From Paenibacillus lignilyticus (lineage in GTDB: Bacteria; Bacillota; Bacilli; Paenibacillales; Paenibacillaceae): a DNA stretch of 64,000 bases. Made by a program: the position numbers and the translations under genes. The notes under the pieces were generated by a model. The model was given only the letters and a program-made list of their open reading frames with translations. It was not told the DNA's origin and searched no databases. The stretch lies in contig NZ_JAGKSP010000010.1 in NCBI RefSeq assembly GCF_017942085.1, forward strand, positions 124,001 through 188,000. Reading direction: 5' to 3'. Positions 51,667 to 59,886 of the stretch are shown one piece after another (the stretch's first letter is position 1; the number at the start of each line of letters is the position of its first letter).

Positions 51667-52247
51667 CTGAGAGTGCTGAAGTCGAACTCTCATCGCCGAA
51701 ACCAAGCCGAAAAGAAGCTGAGAGTTCCAAAACCGGACTCTCAGCCACCAAATTAACTCAAATCCGCTGGCGCTGGACGCTGAGAGTGCTGAAATTGAAC
51801 TCTCAGCGCCAAAACCAAGCCGAAAAGAAGCTGAGAGTTCCAAAAACGAACCCTCAGTAACCAAACTTACTCAAATCCCCTGGCGCTGAAGGCTGAGAGT
51901 GTCGAAATCGAACTCTCAGCACCAAAACAACGCCGAAATGCAGCTGAGAGTTCCAAAAACGAACTCTCAGTAACCAAACTAACTCAAATCCTCGCGTAAT
52001 GAAGGTTGAGAGTGCAGAAATTGAACTCTCATCGCCAAAACCAAGTCGAAAAGGAGCTGAGAGTAGGAAAATCCGACGCTCAGCTCCCAAACCACACCTA
52101 AATGAATCTGAGAATCGGAAAACACGACTCTCAGCAATAAATCAAACCTAAATTAACCCTGTGGGGACGTTGAGAGTAGGAAAACCCGACGCTCAAATCC
52201 AAAACCAACCCGAATTAAGTCTGAGAGACGGGAAACACGACTCTCAA
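51667..52247. repeat. Eleven-unit palindromic repeat array with 51/62-bp pitch
   Basis: Units CTGAGAGT-N11-ACTCTCAG (27 bp, variants allowed) start at 51667, 51718, 51780, 51831, 51893, 51944, 52006, 52057, 52108, 52170 and 52221. Steps are 51, 62, 51, 62, 51, 62, 51, 51, 62 and 51 bp, making a 113-bp higher-order repeat for most of the array. The joining DNA is also conserved (CAAATCC, GGCGCTG). Later units decay. The region 51612-52430 contains this array and nothing else that I recognise. Confidence 0.93.
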
Positions 52248-52430
52248 TATTCAACCTAACTAATTCGAACCTGGGGAAGATCGTTCTACTTGGGGCTACC
52301 ACCATTCTGCAGGCCACCGAGTGACTATTCGCGCCACGCGTCTACGGCTGCACCCCGCCAGCCGCCACGCCATGGCCATCCCCCGCCGCGCCGCCATCCC
52401 CTCCGCCCAAGCCGCAAAGCGGCCCTCACG

Positions 52431-52460
52431 AAAAAGCCGCCCCGCATAACCGGGGGCGGC
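52431..52460 (-). terminator. Terminator after the FAH-family gene
   Basis: On the reverse strand GCCGCCCC (plus 52460-52453) pairs with GGGGCGGC (52443-52436) and runs into T5 (52435-52431), 13 bases after the stop. Confidence 0.92.
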
Positions 52461-52473
52461 CAACTTCCAACAT

Positions 52474-53109
52474 CTAAATCAGGTCCACATAAAGCGGACC
52501 ATACGTCTCTTCCTTGCCTCCGGCGACGAGCTTCATCTCCAGCATGTCGCCGTCCGCCAGCGGACCGACGCCGGCCGGTGTGCCGGTGTAGATGACATCG
52601 CCGGCGCCAAGTCCCATGTTGGTGCCGATGAAGTCGATCAGCTGCTGCAGCGGGAAGATCATGTCCTGCGGGCAGCCGGCCTGCACCGTCTCCTCGTTCT
52701 TAAGCAGGCTGAAGGTTAACTGCGTGAAATCCTCCACGCCGGTAAACGGGCTGAACGGACTCAGCACCGCGGAACCGACGAAGCCTTTCGCGAGCAGCCA
52801 AGGATGGCGCTTCTCCTTCAGCTTCGACTGCACATCGCGCGCGGTTAGGTCGATGCCGAGCGCGATGCCGTCCACAAGCTCCTCGGCCTTCATGCCCGGG
52901 CGGTAGCTGGCACCGATGCGCACGACAACCTCCAGCTCATAATGGATTTCGCCGATGGTGCCAGGCAGTTCAAGCTTGCCCACTGCGGGATGAAGCGCAT
53001 GGGTGGGCTTGGAGAAGATCATCGGCTCCTCCGGTACATCGTTGCCGAGCTCTTTGGCATGCAGGGCATAATTGCGTCCAACGCAATAAATATTGCGGAT
53101 CGATTCCAT
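52474..53109 (-). CDS. Fumarylacetoacetate hydrolase-family enzyme
   Basis: A 211-residue FAH-fold enzyme of the short YisK/YcgM type (acylpyruvase, oxaloacetate decarboxylase or similar). I chose ATG 53109 (MESIRN) with AAAGGA ten bases upstream. Hallmarks are [18 protein letters not shown] at the start, PMIFSKP near residue 30, [13 protein letters not shown] with the two metal-binding Glu near 55, the third acidic ligand in [10 protein letters not shown] near 85, and [15 protein letters not shown] near 170. The substrate is a beta-keto acid that cannot be named from sequence. Single gene; no pathway partners next to it. Confidence 0.9.
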   Translation of the reverse strand: MESIRNIYCVGRNYALHAKELGNDVPEEPMIFSKPTHALHPAVGKLELPGTIGEIHYELEVVVRIGASYRPGMKAEELVDGIALGIDLTARDVQSKLKEKRHPWLLAKGFVGSAVLSPFSPFTGVEDFTQLTFSLLKNEETVQAGCPQDMIFPLQQLIDFIGTNMGLGAGDVIYTGTPAGVGPLADGDMLEMKLVAGGKEETYGPLYVDLI

Positions 53110-53210
53110 GGATATAACGTCCTTTCGCATGAGGAAAATGGTACTTCACAACAGGGTTTTAACGCTATTAATATCATAGCACGATTGGGGCATTTTCAAT
53201 AAGCTCGGAA

Positions 53211-53296
53211 CTCGTCCAAGGCACTCGTTATCCTTATTAGGGAACTCGCCGAAGGCGCTCATATCCATTTGATTTGGCGCCGAAGGCGCTGATATC
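53211..53296. repeat. Three short repeats with 31-34-bp pitch
   Basis: Three related pieces, CTCGTCCAAGGCACTCGTTATCC, then two better copies with the palindromic core GCGCCGAAGGCGC-like and ATATCC, start at 53211, 53245 and 53276. Steps are 34 and 31 bp. They lie in the 327-base gap between the FAH gene and the binding-protein gene; the only other feature there is a promoter at 53375. Confidence 0.6.
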
Positions 53297-53374
53297 CCTT
53301 TTCACAGGTGTAGAAAAGGTCGCTTTTTTAAACACAACCTTGAAAAAGCAAACCTCACTCCTTGATTTCGCGCA

Positions 53375-53403
53375 TTGTTGCTGATGCCTCTGTGCATGAT
53401 AAT
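53375..53403 (+). promoter_or_regulatory. Likely promoter of the second sugar-uptake operon
   Basis: TTGTTG (53375-53380), a 17-base gap and GATAAT (53398-53403), 34 bases before the binding-protein start. It should be the target of the YesN-type regulator at 58445 (inference). Confidence 0.55.
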
Positions 53404-53436
53404 AAGCGTATATCAACCCGAGGGGGAATAGAGAAC

Positions 53437-54780
53437 ATGGCAAGCAAAACATTGAAAACAACTGCAATCGCGTTGTCGGCAGCAGCCTTGCTGCTTGGAG
53501 CAACAGCTTGTGGCAACAAAACTGACAACACAGCAGATAATACGAATACAGGTACAAACGCAGGCGGCAACAAAGGTGACGAGAAAGTAACGATCACGTT
53601 CCAGAACATCTACCCGGATCCTGAAACGCCTTCCTACAAAATGCTTCACTCGCTCGTGGATCAATACCAGAAGGATCACCCGAACGTAACGATCGAGCTG
53701 GATACGCTCAACACCGACCAACAGAAGCTGAAGCTTAAAACACAAGCCGCTTCCAAAGAAGTGCCGGACATCACAATCGTGAATCCATCCGCACAAATGA
53801 AGCCTTTCGTAGACGCCGGCCTCTTCGCTCCGCTGAACGACATGCTGGATCAGAACGGCCTGAAAGATACATTCCAAAAAGGTCTTCTCGACTACTACAG
53901 CTTCGACAACAACGTATACGCGTTGCCTGACGGCAACAACATCGAAGTTGTTTACTACAACAAAGATCTGTTCGCACAGGCTGGCATCACTGAAGTGCCA
54001 ACGACGTACGAGCAATTCATCGATGACGTGAAGAAATTGAAAGCAAAAAACATCACGCCAATCGCAATCGGTGAAAAAGATTCCTGGACAGGTTCGTTCT
54101 TGTTCATGAACGTATTGCTTCGCACAAACGGCGGCCCTGGCTTCCTGCAAGACGTGCAAGACGGCAAGAAAACATTCAACGATCCTGCATTCGTAGACGC
54201 AGTATCCAAAATGCAAGACCTGATCCAAGCAAAAGCATTCAACGAAGGTGCAACTTCCGTTGACTACAATACAGGCGGCAACCTCTTCAAAACAGGTAAA
54301 GCGGCTATGATGATCATGGGTACTTGGGAAACAGGCGCAATCGATGCTTCCTCCGTTGGCGGCAAAGTCGGCGCATTCAAATTCCCTACAGTCGGCGGCA
54401 AAGGCGATCCAGACCAATTCATGCTTGCTCCGGGTTCCGCATTCGCAATCTCGGCTAACAGCAAACATCTGCAAGCTACAAAAGATTTCTTGAACTACTT
54501 CATGCTGAACATGCCTAAGAAACAGTTCGAGCTGAAAAACGCAGTAGGTAGCGGTCAAATCATTGAAGGCGACTTCAAAGCAGCCGGCTACTCCGACCTT
54601 GCAATCAGCGTGCTTGATCTGTTCAAAGGCGTTAAAGGCGGCGACCTGGCATTCGATAACACAATGAAACCTGCGATCGCGCAAGCTCACCTTAGCAGCA
54701 TCCAAAACATGTTCGTTCAAAAGGTTGACCCTGCAGCGGTAGCTCAGGAACACCAAGCAGCATTTGACGCGAACAAATAA
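53437..54780 (+). CDS. Sugar-binding lipoprotein (MsmE-like, family 1)
   Basis: A 447-residue extracellular solute-binding lipoprotein. The lipobox LGATAC gives Cys25 as the anchor, followed by an Asn/Thr/Gly linker. Binding-protein landmarks are VTITFQNIYPDPETPSYKML, VPDITIVNPSAQMKPFVDAG, YALPDGNNIEVVYYNKDLFAQAG and KTGKAAMMIMGTWETGAI. The codon choice is strikingly even (many CA-ending codons: GCA, ACA, AAA), which suggests high expression. ATG 53437 has a GAGGGGG 11 bases upstream. A long hairpin after it separates it from the permeases and probably lifts its level above theirs. The ligand is unknown. Confidence 0.93.
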   Translation: MASKTLKTTAIALSAAALLLGATACGNKTDNTADNTNTGTNAGGNKGDEKVTITFQNIYPDPETPSYKMLHSLVDQYQKDHPNVTIELDTLNTDQQKLKLKTQAASKEVPDITIVNPSAQMKPFVDAGLFAPLNDMLDQNGLKDTFQKGLLDYYSFDNNVYALPDGNNIEVVYYNKDLFAQAGITEVPTTYEQFIDDVKKLKAKNITPIAIGEKDSWTGSFLFMNVLLRTNGGPGFLQDVQDGKKTFNDPAFVDAVSKMQDLIQAKAFNEGATSVDYNTGGNLFKTGKAAMMIMGTWETGAIDASSVGGKVGAFKFPTVGGKGDPDQFMLAPGSAFAISANSKHLQATKDFLNYFMLNMPKKQFELKNAVGSGQIIEGDFKAAGYSDLAISVLDLFKGVKGGDLAFDNTMKPAIAQAHLSSIQNMFVQKVDPAAVAQEHQAAFDANK

Positions 54781-54794
54781 GAATCATAATAGCT

Positions 54795-54844
54795 AGTCGT
54801 TTGCGGGTGGAGGCATTCTTAGCGGCTTCCACCCGTTTACGACT
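54795..54844 (+). terminator. Hairpin attenuator between binding protein and permeases
   Basis: AGTCGT (54795-54800) pairs with ACGACT (54839-54844) and GCGGGTGGA pairs with TCCACCCG inside, a long stem with a weak T tail. Likely a partial stop or an mRNA stabiliser. Confidence 0.75.
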
Positions 54845-54880
54845 TTCTTTTCAATCCATTACGATCAGGAGGCAACCCCA

Positions 54881-55771
54881 GTGAATGTTTTAAAAGTCCC
54901 GGCCCGCACTATTGCAGTTTTCGTCCTGCCGTGTCTGCTTCTCTATATCTGCCTCGTGTTCGTTCCGATCGTCGTTTCGGTTTACGACAGCTTGCTGGAT
55001 TGGGACAGCATCAACAAGGCGAAATTTATCGGGCTCGATAACTTTAAAACGATCCTGACCGAAGATAACAACTTCTGGCCATCCGTTCGCCGCACATTGA
55101 TGTACTCGGTATTTTCCATGTTGGAAATTCCGATCTGTCTTTTTATCGCAGCACTGATGAATCGTTACGTGCGTAAAGCAAACACGCTGGTTTCGCTATA
55201 CTTTGTACCTGTAATTCTGTCTGTTGTTATCATTGGTCAGCTTTGGAAAACCATCTATAACCCAACTGAAATGGGCGGTATGCTGAACGGCGTTCTGACC
55301 GCGGTTGGACTGGAAAGCTGGACGCGCAGCTGGCTCACAGAGCCGAAAGTCGCGATGTACTGTCTGTATTTTGTATCCCTTTGGCAATACTTCGGTTACC
55401 ATTTGCTCATTCAATACACCGGTGTACAGAACATTTCGAGTGAAATCTATGAAGCGGCCAAAATCGACGGCGCGGAAGGCTTTAAATCCGACTGGTACAT
55501 TACGTATCCGATGGCGATTCCGATCTTCAAAATCTCGATCATTCTTGCGTTTATCGGCTCCTTGCAAGCCTTCGACCTTGTTTGGGTTATGACAGGCGGC
55601 GGTCCCGCACATGCAACGGATACCATTTCGATGCATATGTACAACATGTCGTTCCTATCCCTCAAATACGGATACGGAAGTGCACTCGCTACAATCCTTG
55701 TAATGATTTGCTTAATCTTTACGGTCGTCATCAATTTCGTCTTTAAAAAAGTCGAAGCGAAATACAGCTAG
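54881..55771 (+). CDS. ABC sugar permease, MalF/UgpA type
   Basis: A 296-residue CUT1 permease with six membrane segments (first at FVLPCLLLYICLVFVPIVVS). Its EAA loop reads EIYEAAKIDGAEGFKSDWYI near residue 188. The start is GTG 54881, fixed by AGGAGGCA seven bases upstream. WVMTGGGPAHATDTI near residue 232 is the family's usual signature. It forms the channel with the permease at 55789. No ATPase gene nearby, so a shared MsmX-type ATPase is presumed. Confidence 0.94.
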   Translation: MNVLKVPARTIAVFVLPCLLLYICLVFVPIVVSVYDSLLDWDSINKAKFIGLDNFKTILTEDNNFWPSVRRTLMYSVFSMLEIPICLFIAALMNRYVRKANTLVSLYFVPVILSVVIIGQLWKTIYNPTEMGGMLNGVLTAVGLESWTRSWLTEPKVAMYCLYFVSLWQYFGYHLLIQYTGVQNISSEIYEAAKIDGAEGFKSDWYITYPMAIPIFKISIILAFIGSLQAFDLVWVMTGGGPAHATDTISMHMYNMSFLSLKYGYGSALATILVMICLIFTVVINFVFKKVEAKYS

Positions 55772-55788
55772 AAGGGAGAACTAAGATC

Positions 55789-56613
55789 ATGGCAAGTATT
55801 AAAAAAGGGCTCGTGTATCTGCTTCTCTCGATCCTTGTCGTCACGCAAATTTACCCATTGCTCTGGCTTGTGCTGTACTCGCTCAAAACGAACGAGCAAA
55901 TTCTCGGCGGACATTTCTTTTCCCTGCCGACCACGCCGCAATGGGGTAACTATAAAGCCGCTTATACAAGCGGCCATTACTTGAAATACTTGAGCAACAG
56001 CCTTATCGTGACTTCGATCACACTGGTGTGCGTTATCGTGCTGAGCTCAATGGTGGCTTATGCGATTTCGCGTTTCAAATGGAAGTATGGACCGCTTGTA
56101 ACACTGGTCTTCTTGCTTGGGATGATGATTCCGATGCAAGCAACGCTTCTGCCGCTTATGGTTATTTTCAGCAACTTGGATATTCTGAACACGCGTTTGT
56201 CGCTCATCCTGCCGTACATCGCGTTTTCGACGCCGATCGCCGTCTTTATCCTTAGCGGATTTATGCGCGGTATCCCGGCTGAGATCGAAGAGTCGGCCTT
56301 TATGGACGGAGCAAGCGTATACCGGATCTTCCGCAGCATCATTTTGCCGATATCGGTTCCGCCGATTATGACAGTCGTTATCCTGACGTTCATCACGATT
56401 TGGAACGAGTATATCATGGCAGCGACATTTATCTCTGCGGAGAAGTTGAAAACTCTTCCTTTCGGCATATATAATTTCGTTAGCCAGTACAACGCCAATT
56501 TCGGTGCAATCGGTGCATACCTTGTGCTTGGCGCCTTGCCGGTCATGCTCGTTTACTTCGTCCTTTCCGAGAAAATCACGAAGGGTATGGTAGCCGGAGC
56601 GGTGAAAGGGTAA
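55789..56613 (+). CDS. ABC sugar permease, MalG/UgpE type
   Basis: A 274-residue CUT1 permease, 17 bases after its partner. Six membrane segments; the EAA loop reads EIEESAFMDGASVYRIFRSI near residue 166, and the end is ITKGMVAGAVKG, typical of the group. AGAAGGGAG lies before ATG 55789. It is followed 30 bases later by the sensor kinase gene, so uptake and sensing genes form one transcription unit. Confidence 0.94.
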   Translation: MASIKKGLVYLLLSILVVTQIYPLLWLVLYSLKTNEQILGGHFFSLPTTPQWGNYKAAYTSGHYLKYLSNSLIVTSITLVCVIVLSSMVAYAISRFKWKYGPLVTLVFLLGMMIPMQATLLPLMVIFSNLDILNTRLSLILPYIAFSTPIAVFILSGFMRGIPAEIEESAFMDGASVYRIFRSIILPISVPPIMTVVILTFITIWNEYIMAATFISAEKLKTLPFGIYNFVSQYNANFGAIGAYLVLGALPVMLVYFVLSEKITKGMVAGAVKG

Positions 56614-56643
56614 GGAATGGGTTCATGAGAGGCGGAAAGGCCA

Positions 56644-58473
56644 GTGTCACGCGGATTTCATTCGATTCAATACCGATTATTCGTGCTGTTCCTGATCAGT
56701 ATGGCGGCAATCTTACTGATCGTCAGCATTCTGTACTATAACCGAACGACGGTGCAATTTCATGAGAAGGTCAGCGGCTTATCCAAGCAGAACGTTTCGC
56801 AGACGGTAGGTTTGTTTGACCTTCTTCTGAAAGGCTATGACAGTCTGTCCAAATCCGTCATCGGCAATAATGATTTGGCTCGTATTTTGAGCAACCCTTC
56901 AGTCGACAGCCCTGCTGTCGATTATTTTAATGAGCGGAACATTACGAATATCCTTGGCGCCGCTTTCCTGTCGCAGGAAGATATAATCGGGATTCATGTA
57001 TTAACCGATAAAGGGAAAGTGTATAACTATGGGAACTACGCCAATGTCGTTGACCCGAACTATGCGAAGACCGATTGGTACAAAAAAATCAAAGCCTCTT
57101 CCGGCAGCATGGTATGGCTGGGCGTGTTTGAACACTCCATTATCGATCAGGTAGAGGACCGCTCCGTGTTTGCTTTTGGCCGGCCGATCTATGATTTGAA
57201 CAATCATAAGCAGGTAGGCATTGAGCTGTTCGAAACAAGTCCGAGGGCGATTATTGCGGCTATGGAAAATTTGAAGCTTGGCGCGCATAGCCAGGTTTTT
57301 TTGATGTCCGGTGAGGGGAAGGTCATCTCGACGACCTCGATCACTTGGGATGAACCCTGGCTGGCGAGCTTAGAGCGCCCGATTGATGGGATTCCGGTGG
57401 TTATGGAGAAAGATGATCAGCTAATCGTATCTTCGAAGCTTCCTTATGCGGATTGGACGGTGCTCAGCGTGACGCCGGATAAGGATCTCAATGTGGAGCT
57501 GGCGGAGACGCAGCGGTTTCTGCTTCTGGTCGGCGCTGCGCTCGTGCTCGTTGCGACGCTCATCGCGACGATTTTCTCGCGGACGATATCTTCGCCGCTT
57601 AAGCGGTTGATCTCCGAGATGAAGCAGGTCGAAATCGGTAATTTCCGCGGCTCGCTGAATGTGACCTCGTATCAAGAAATCAATATCTTGGTCGCCTCCT
57701 TTAATCAGATGGTGAATCAGATCGCCGAGCTCATCGAGCGGGTGAAGATCTCCTCCGTCAGCGAGAAGAATGCGGAGCTGAAGGCGCTGCAATCGCAGGT
57801 GAATCCCCATTTTCTCTATAACACGCTCGATATGATCTACTGGATGCTCGATGAGAAAGGCCATGACCGACTGGGAGAGGTGGTGCTGTCTCTATCGCGG
57901 CTGTTCCGTTACAGCAGTTATTGGGATGAGAATGCGGTGAGTTTGCGGGAGGAAATCGAGCAGACCGAGCATTATCTGACGATTATTGTGACACGGCTGG
58001 AAGGGCGCCTAACCGTGGATATCGATGTAGGGGAACCGTGGCTGAACATCCCGTTGCCCAAAATGACGCTGCAGCCCATTATCGAAAATGCGGTGAAATA
58101 CGGCTTGGAGCCGCTGGTTGATCGGTGCGGTTCACTGCGCGTCTATACGGAAGCGGATGAACGTCAGCTGCGCATTATCGTGCAGGATAACGGCGCGGGG
58201 ATAGACGAGGCTGCGCTGACAAGGTTAAATGCATCGCTGCTGAATCCGGAGGATGAGGCAGAACGTGAGGAGCATGAGGAAGTCCGGCATGAAGGCGGCA
58301 TCGGTCTAGTGAACCTGCAGCGACGGATCCGGCATATGTATGGCGAAGCGTACGGCGTTGAACTGAGGAGTGTGCTGAACGAAGGGACAACGGCGATTAT
58401 TACGGTGCCGCTTCTGCCGCCGACCAAGGAAGGAGGAAATGCCCATGGCAGTGAATATTCTCATCGCGGATGA
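56644..58473 (+). CDS. Sensor histidine kinase, YesM type
   Basis: A 609-residue membrane kinase of the LytS/YesM class that phosphorylates the YesN-type regulator encoded after it. The start is GTG 56644 with GGAAAGG upstream. Membrane helix one at about residues 13-33, an outside Cache-like sensor to about 295, helix two at about 296-316 and a HAMP at 317-370. The phospho-acceptor is His389 in LQSQVNPHFLYNTLDM. The ATPase part shows LQPIIENAVKYGL, DNGAGI and GGIGLVNLQRR. An acidic insert of Glu and Asp lies near residues 535-550. Its last 29 bases overlap the next gene. The signal is probably the sugar bound to the lipoprotein at 53437. Confidence 0.94.
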   Translation: MSRGFHSIQYRLFVLFLISMAAILLIVSILYYNRTTVQFHEKVSGLSKQNVSQTVGLFDLLLKGYDSLSKSVIGNNDLARILSNPSVDSPAVDYFNERNITNILGAAFLSQEDIIGIHVLTDKGKVYNYGNYANVVDPNYAKTDWYKKIKASSGSMVWLGVFEHSIIDQVEDRSVFAFGRPIYDLNNHKQVGIELFETSPRAIIAAMENLKLGAHSQVFLMSGEGKVISTTSITWDEPWLASLERPIDGIPVVMEKDDQLIVSSKLPYADWTVLSVTPDKDLNVELAETQRFLLLVGAALVLVATLIATIFSRTISSPLKRLISEMKQVEIGNFRGSLNVTSYQEINILVASFNQMVNQIAELIERVKISSVSEKNAELKALQSQVNPHFLYNTLDMIYWMLDEKGHDRLGEVVLSLSRLFRYSSYWDENAVSLREEIEQTEHYLTIIVTRLEGRLTVDIDVGEPWLNIPLPKMTLQPIIENAVKYGLEPLVDRCGSLRVYTEADERQLRIIVQDNGAGIDEAALTRLNASLLNPEDEAEREEHEEVRHEGGIGLVNLQRRIRHMYGEAYGVELRSVLNEGTTAIITVPLLPPTKEGGNAHGSEYSHRG

Positions 58474-59623
58474 TGAAAGCGTCATACGGGAGGGTGTGAA
58501 ACGGACGATTAAGCGGGCTTTTCCCGACTACTCCATTCATTTGGCGGCTTCGGCAGAAGAAGCGGTTAAGCTCATGGACAGCCAGCCGATTGATATCGTG
58601 CTGACGGATATCCTCATGCCCGGCATCGATGGCTTGGAGTTTATGAAAATGTCACGCCGCAAGTACCCCCATGCCAAGTGGGTCGTCATCTCCGCGCATT
58701 CCGAGTTCTCGTACGCCCAGAAGGCGGTTCGCCTCGGTGCGCGCGATTATTTGCTTAAGCCAATCGGCAAGACGCGTCTTGTTGAGCTGATGGCGCAGCT
58801 GGCGGATGAGGCGAAGCAGGAGTCTGCGATTTCGAAGGAAAGCGAGCTGCTGAAGACGAACCTGAAGTACTTGCGGGAAGCGGTCTTTCAGCGGCTGGCC
58901 TCAGGGCTAGATATCGGCAATATGGACATTGGCGAGCTCATCGATCGTTACCCGGAATTCCGCTTGATCATGGTGCGCATTGAAGAGGCGGTAAAGAACG
59001 TACAGCTGGAGCATTTTATTATCGAAAATGTGCTGTCTGAGCTGATTGATCGGCATGGACAGGGCTTTGTCGTCAACTTCGACCGTCAGAGCTTGCTGGG
59101 ACTCGTGCAGCTGGAGGATAACCGGACGGAAGGGGATCTGCTGCAGGAGCTGCGCACGCATCTCACCCATTATCTGAAGGTGCCGTTTCATATTACGTAT
59201 TCGGATATGATTCGCGAATTTACTCGAATCCCGGATGAGGTGCGTCGTCTGCGGCAGTCGTCGATAACGACGGCGGGCGATCGCCAAGAGGGCGGGGATA
59301 AGGCAATCGAGGTGGCCTTGCAATATTTGAAGGCGCATTATAACGAGGAGCTATCGCTCGAGAAAGTAGCGTCGGTCGTATTCTTGAACCCGATCTACTT
59401 CAGCCAGCTGTTCAAGCAGAAGACGGGGCAGGGGTACAAGGACTACGTCATCAGTCTGCGCATCGAGCAGGCGAGAGAGCTGCTGCTGCAGCCGGGCCTC
59501 AAGCTGGCCGAAATCGCCGAGCGAATCGGCTACGCGGATGTACGCCATTTCACGCAGGTGTTCCGCAGGAAGATGAACGTAACGCCGACGGAGTACCGCC
59601 AGCAGCTGATGGCGGAGAGGTAG
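58445..59623 (+). CDS. Response regulator with AraC output, YesN type
   Basis: A 392-residue regulator. I chose ATG 58445 (MAVNIL) with AAGGAGGAA eight to nine bases upstream; ATG 58439 is too close to it. The receiver domain (residues 1-120) starts ILIADDES with phospho-acceptor Asp55 in LTDILMPGIDG and ends KPIGKTR. A middle segment of about 160 residues follows, and the AraC double helix-turn-helix is at about 290-390 (LSLEKVASVVFLNPIYFSQLF; LKLAEIAERIGYADVRHFTQVF). It should activate the operon beginning at 53437. A terminator follows. Confidence 0.94.
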   Translation: MAVNILIADDESVIREGVKRTIKRAFPDYSIHLAASAEEAVKLMDSQPIDIVLTDILMPGIDGLEFMKMSRRKYPHAKWVVISAHSEFSYAQKAVRLGARDYLLKPIGKTRLVELMAQLADEAKQESAISKESELLKTNLKYLREAVFQRLASGLDIGNMDIGELIDRYPEFRLIMVRIEEAVKNVQLEHFIIENVLSELIDRHGQGFVVNFDRQSLLGLVQLEDNRTEGDLLQELRTHLTHYLKVPFHITYSDMIREFTRIPDEVRRLRQSSITTAGDRQEGGDKAIEVALQYLKAHYNEELSLEKVASVVFLNPIYFSQLFKQKTGQGYKDYVISLRIEQARELLLQPGLKLAEIAERIGYADVRHFTQVFRRKMNVTPTEYRQQLMAER

Positions 59624-59649
59624 GCATGGGCTTATGCTGAAGCAGGTTC

Positions 59650-59675
59650 CAAGTAGATCTCCCGGTGGGCTTCAT
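59650..59675 (+). repeat. Single copy of the 44-kb repeat unit
   Basis: CAAGTAGATCTC at 59650 and GGGCTTCAT after it match the second subtype of the tandem array at 44091-44460. It shows that the unit is dispersed in the genome and is not confined to one array. Confidence 0.7.
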
Positions 59676-59699
59676 TCCCGGTAACTTTTGTAATAGCCA

Positions 59700-59739
59700 G
59701 GGCTGAGTGATCGTCGTATGCGATCGGTCAGCCCTTTTT
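59700..59739 (+). terminator. Terminator after the YesN-type regulator
   Basis: GGGCTGAGTGATCG (59700-59713) pairs with CGATCGGTCAGCCC (59721-59734), one G-T pair, followed by T5. Confidence 0.9.
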
Positions 59740-59777
59740 GTTCGTCGTTGTTCCTACTGGGAGAAGCGGGAGTACAG

Positions 59778-59850
59778 ATGTTGCACAACTTGCAGCATTT
59801 TCGCCGAATAGCAGTCTTTATTTCGATCATGTTGCACATAAATCAACATT
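59778..59850. repeat. Two ATGTTGC-N7 palindromes 51 bp apart
   Basis: ATGTTGC-N7-GCAGCAT starts at 59778 and ATGTTGC-N7-TCAACAT at 59829, exactly 51 bp apart. They belong to the family seen at 31729-31903. Each palindrome is 21 bp. Confidence 0.75.
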
Positions 59851-59886
59851 CCGCCGCAAGGGGAGATTGATGAAGAGGGAAGGAGG

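Noticed and set aside
51667-52247. CRISPR array
   Set aside because: Repeats are palindromic with regular steps, but the DNA between units is itself repeated rather than unique, step sizes alternate, and there are no cas genes.
52290-52595. Pro/Arg-rich ORF of 101 codons
   Set aside because: GC-rich composition artefact that runs into the terminator and end of the FAH-family gene on the other strand.
53413-54756. Reverse-strand ORF of 447 codons
   Set aside because: A mirror of the highly expressed binding-protein gene; codon bias in the true gene removes antisense stops. Product is Cys/Val-rich and without motif.
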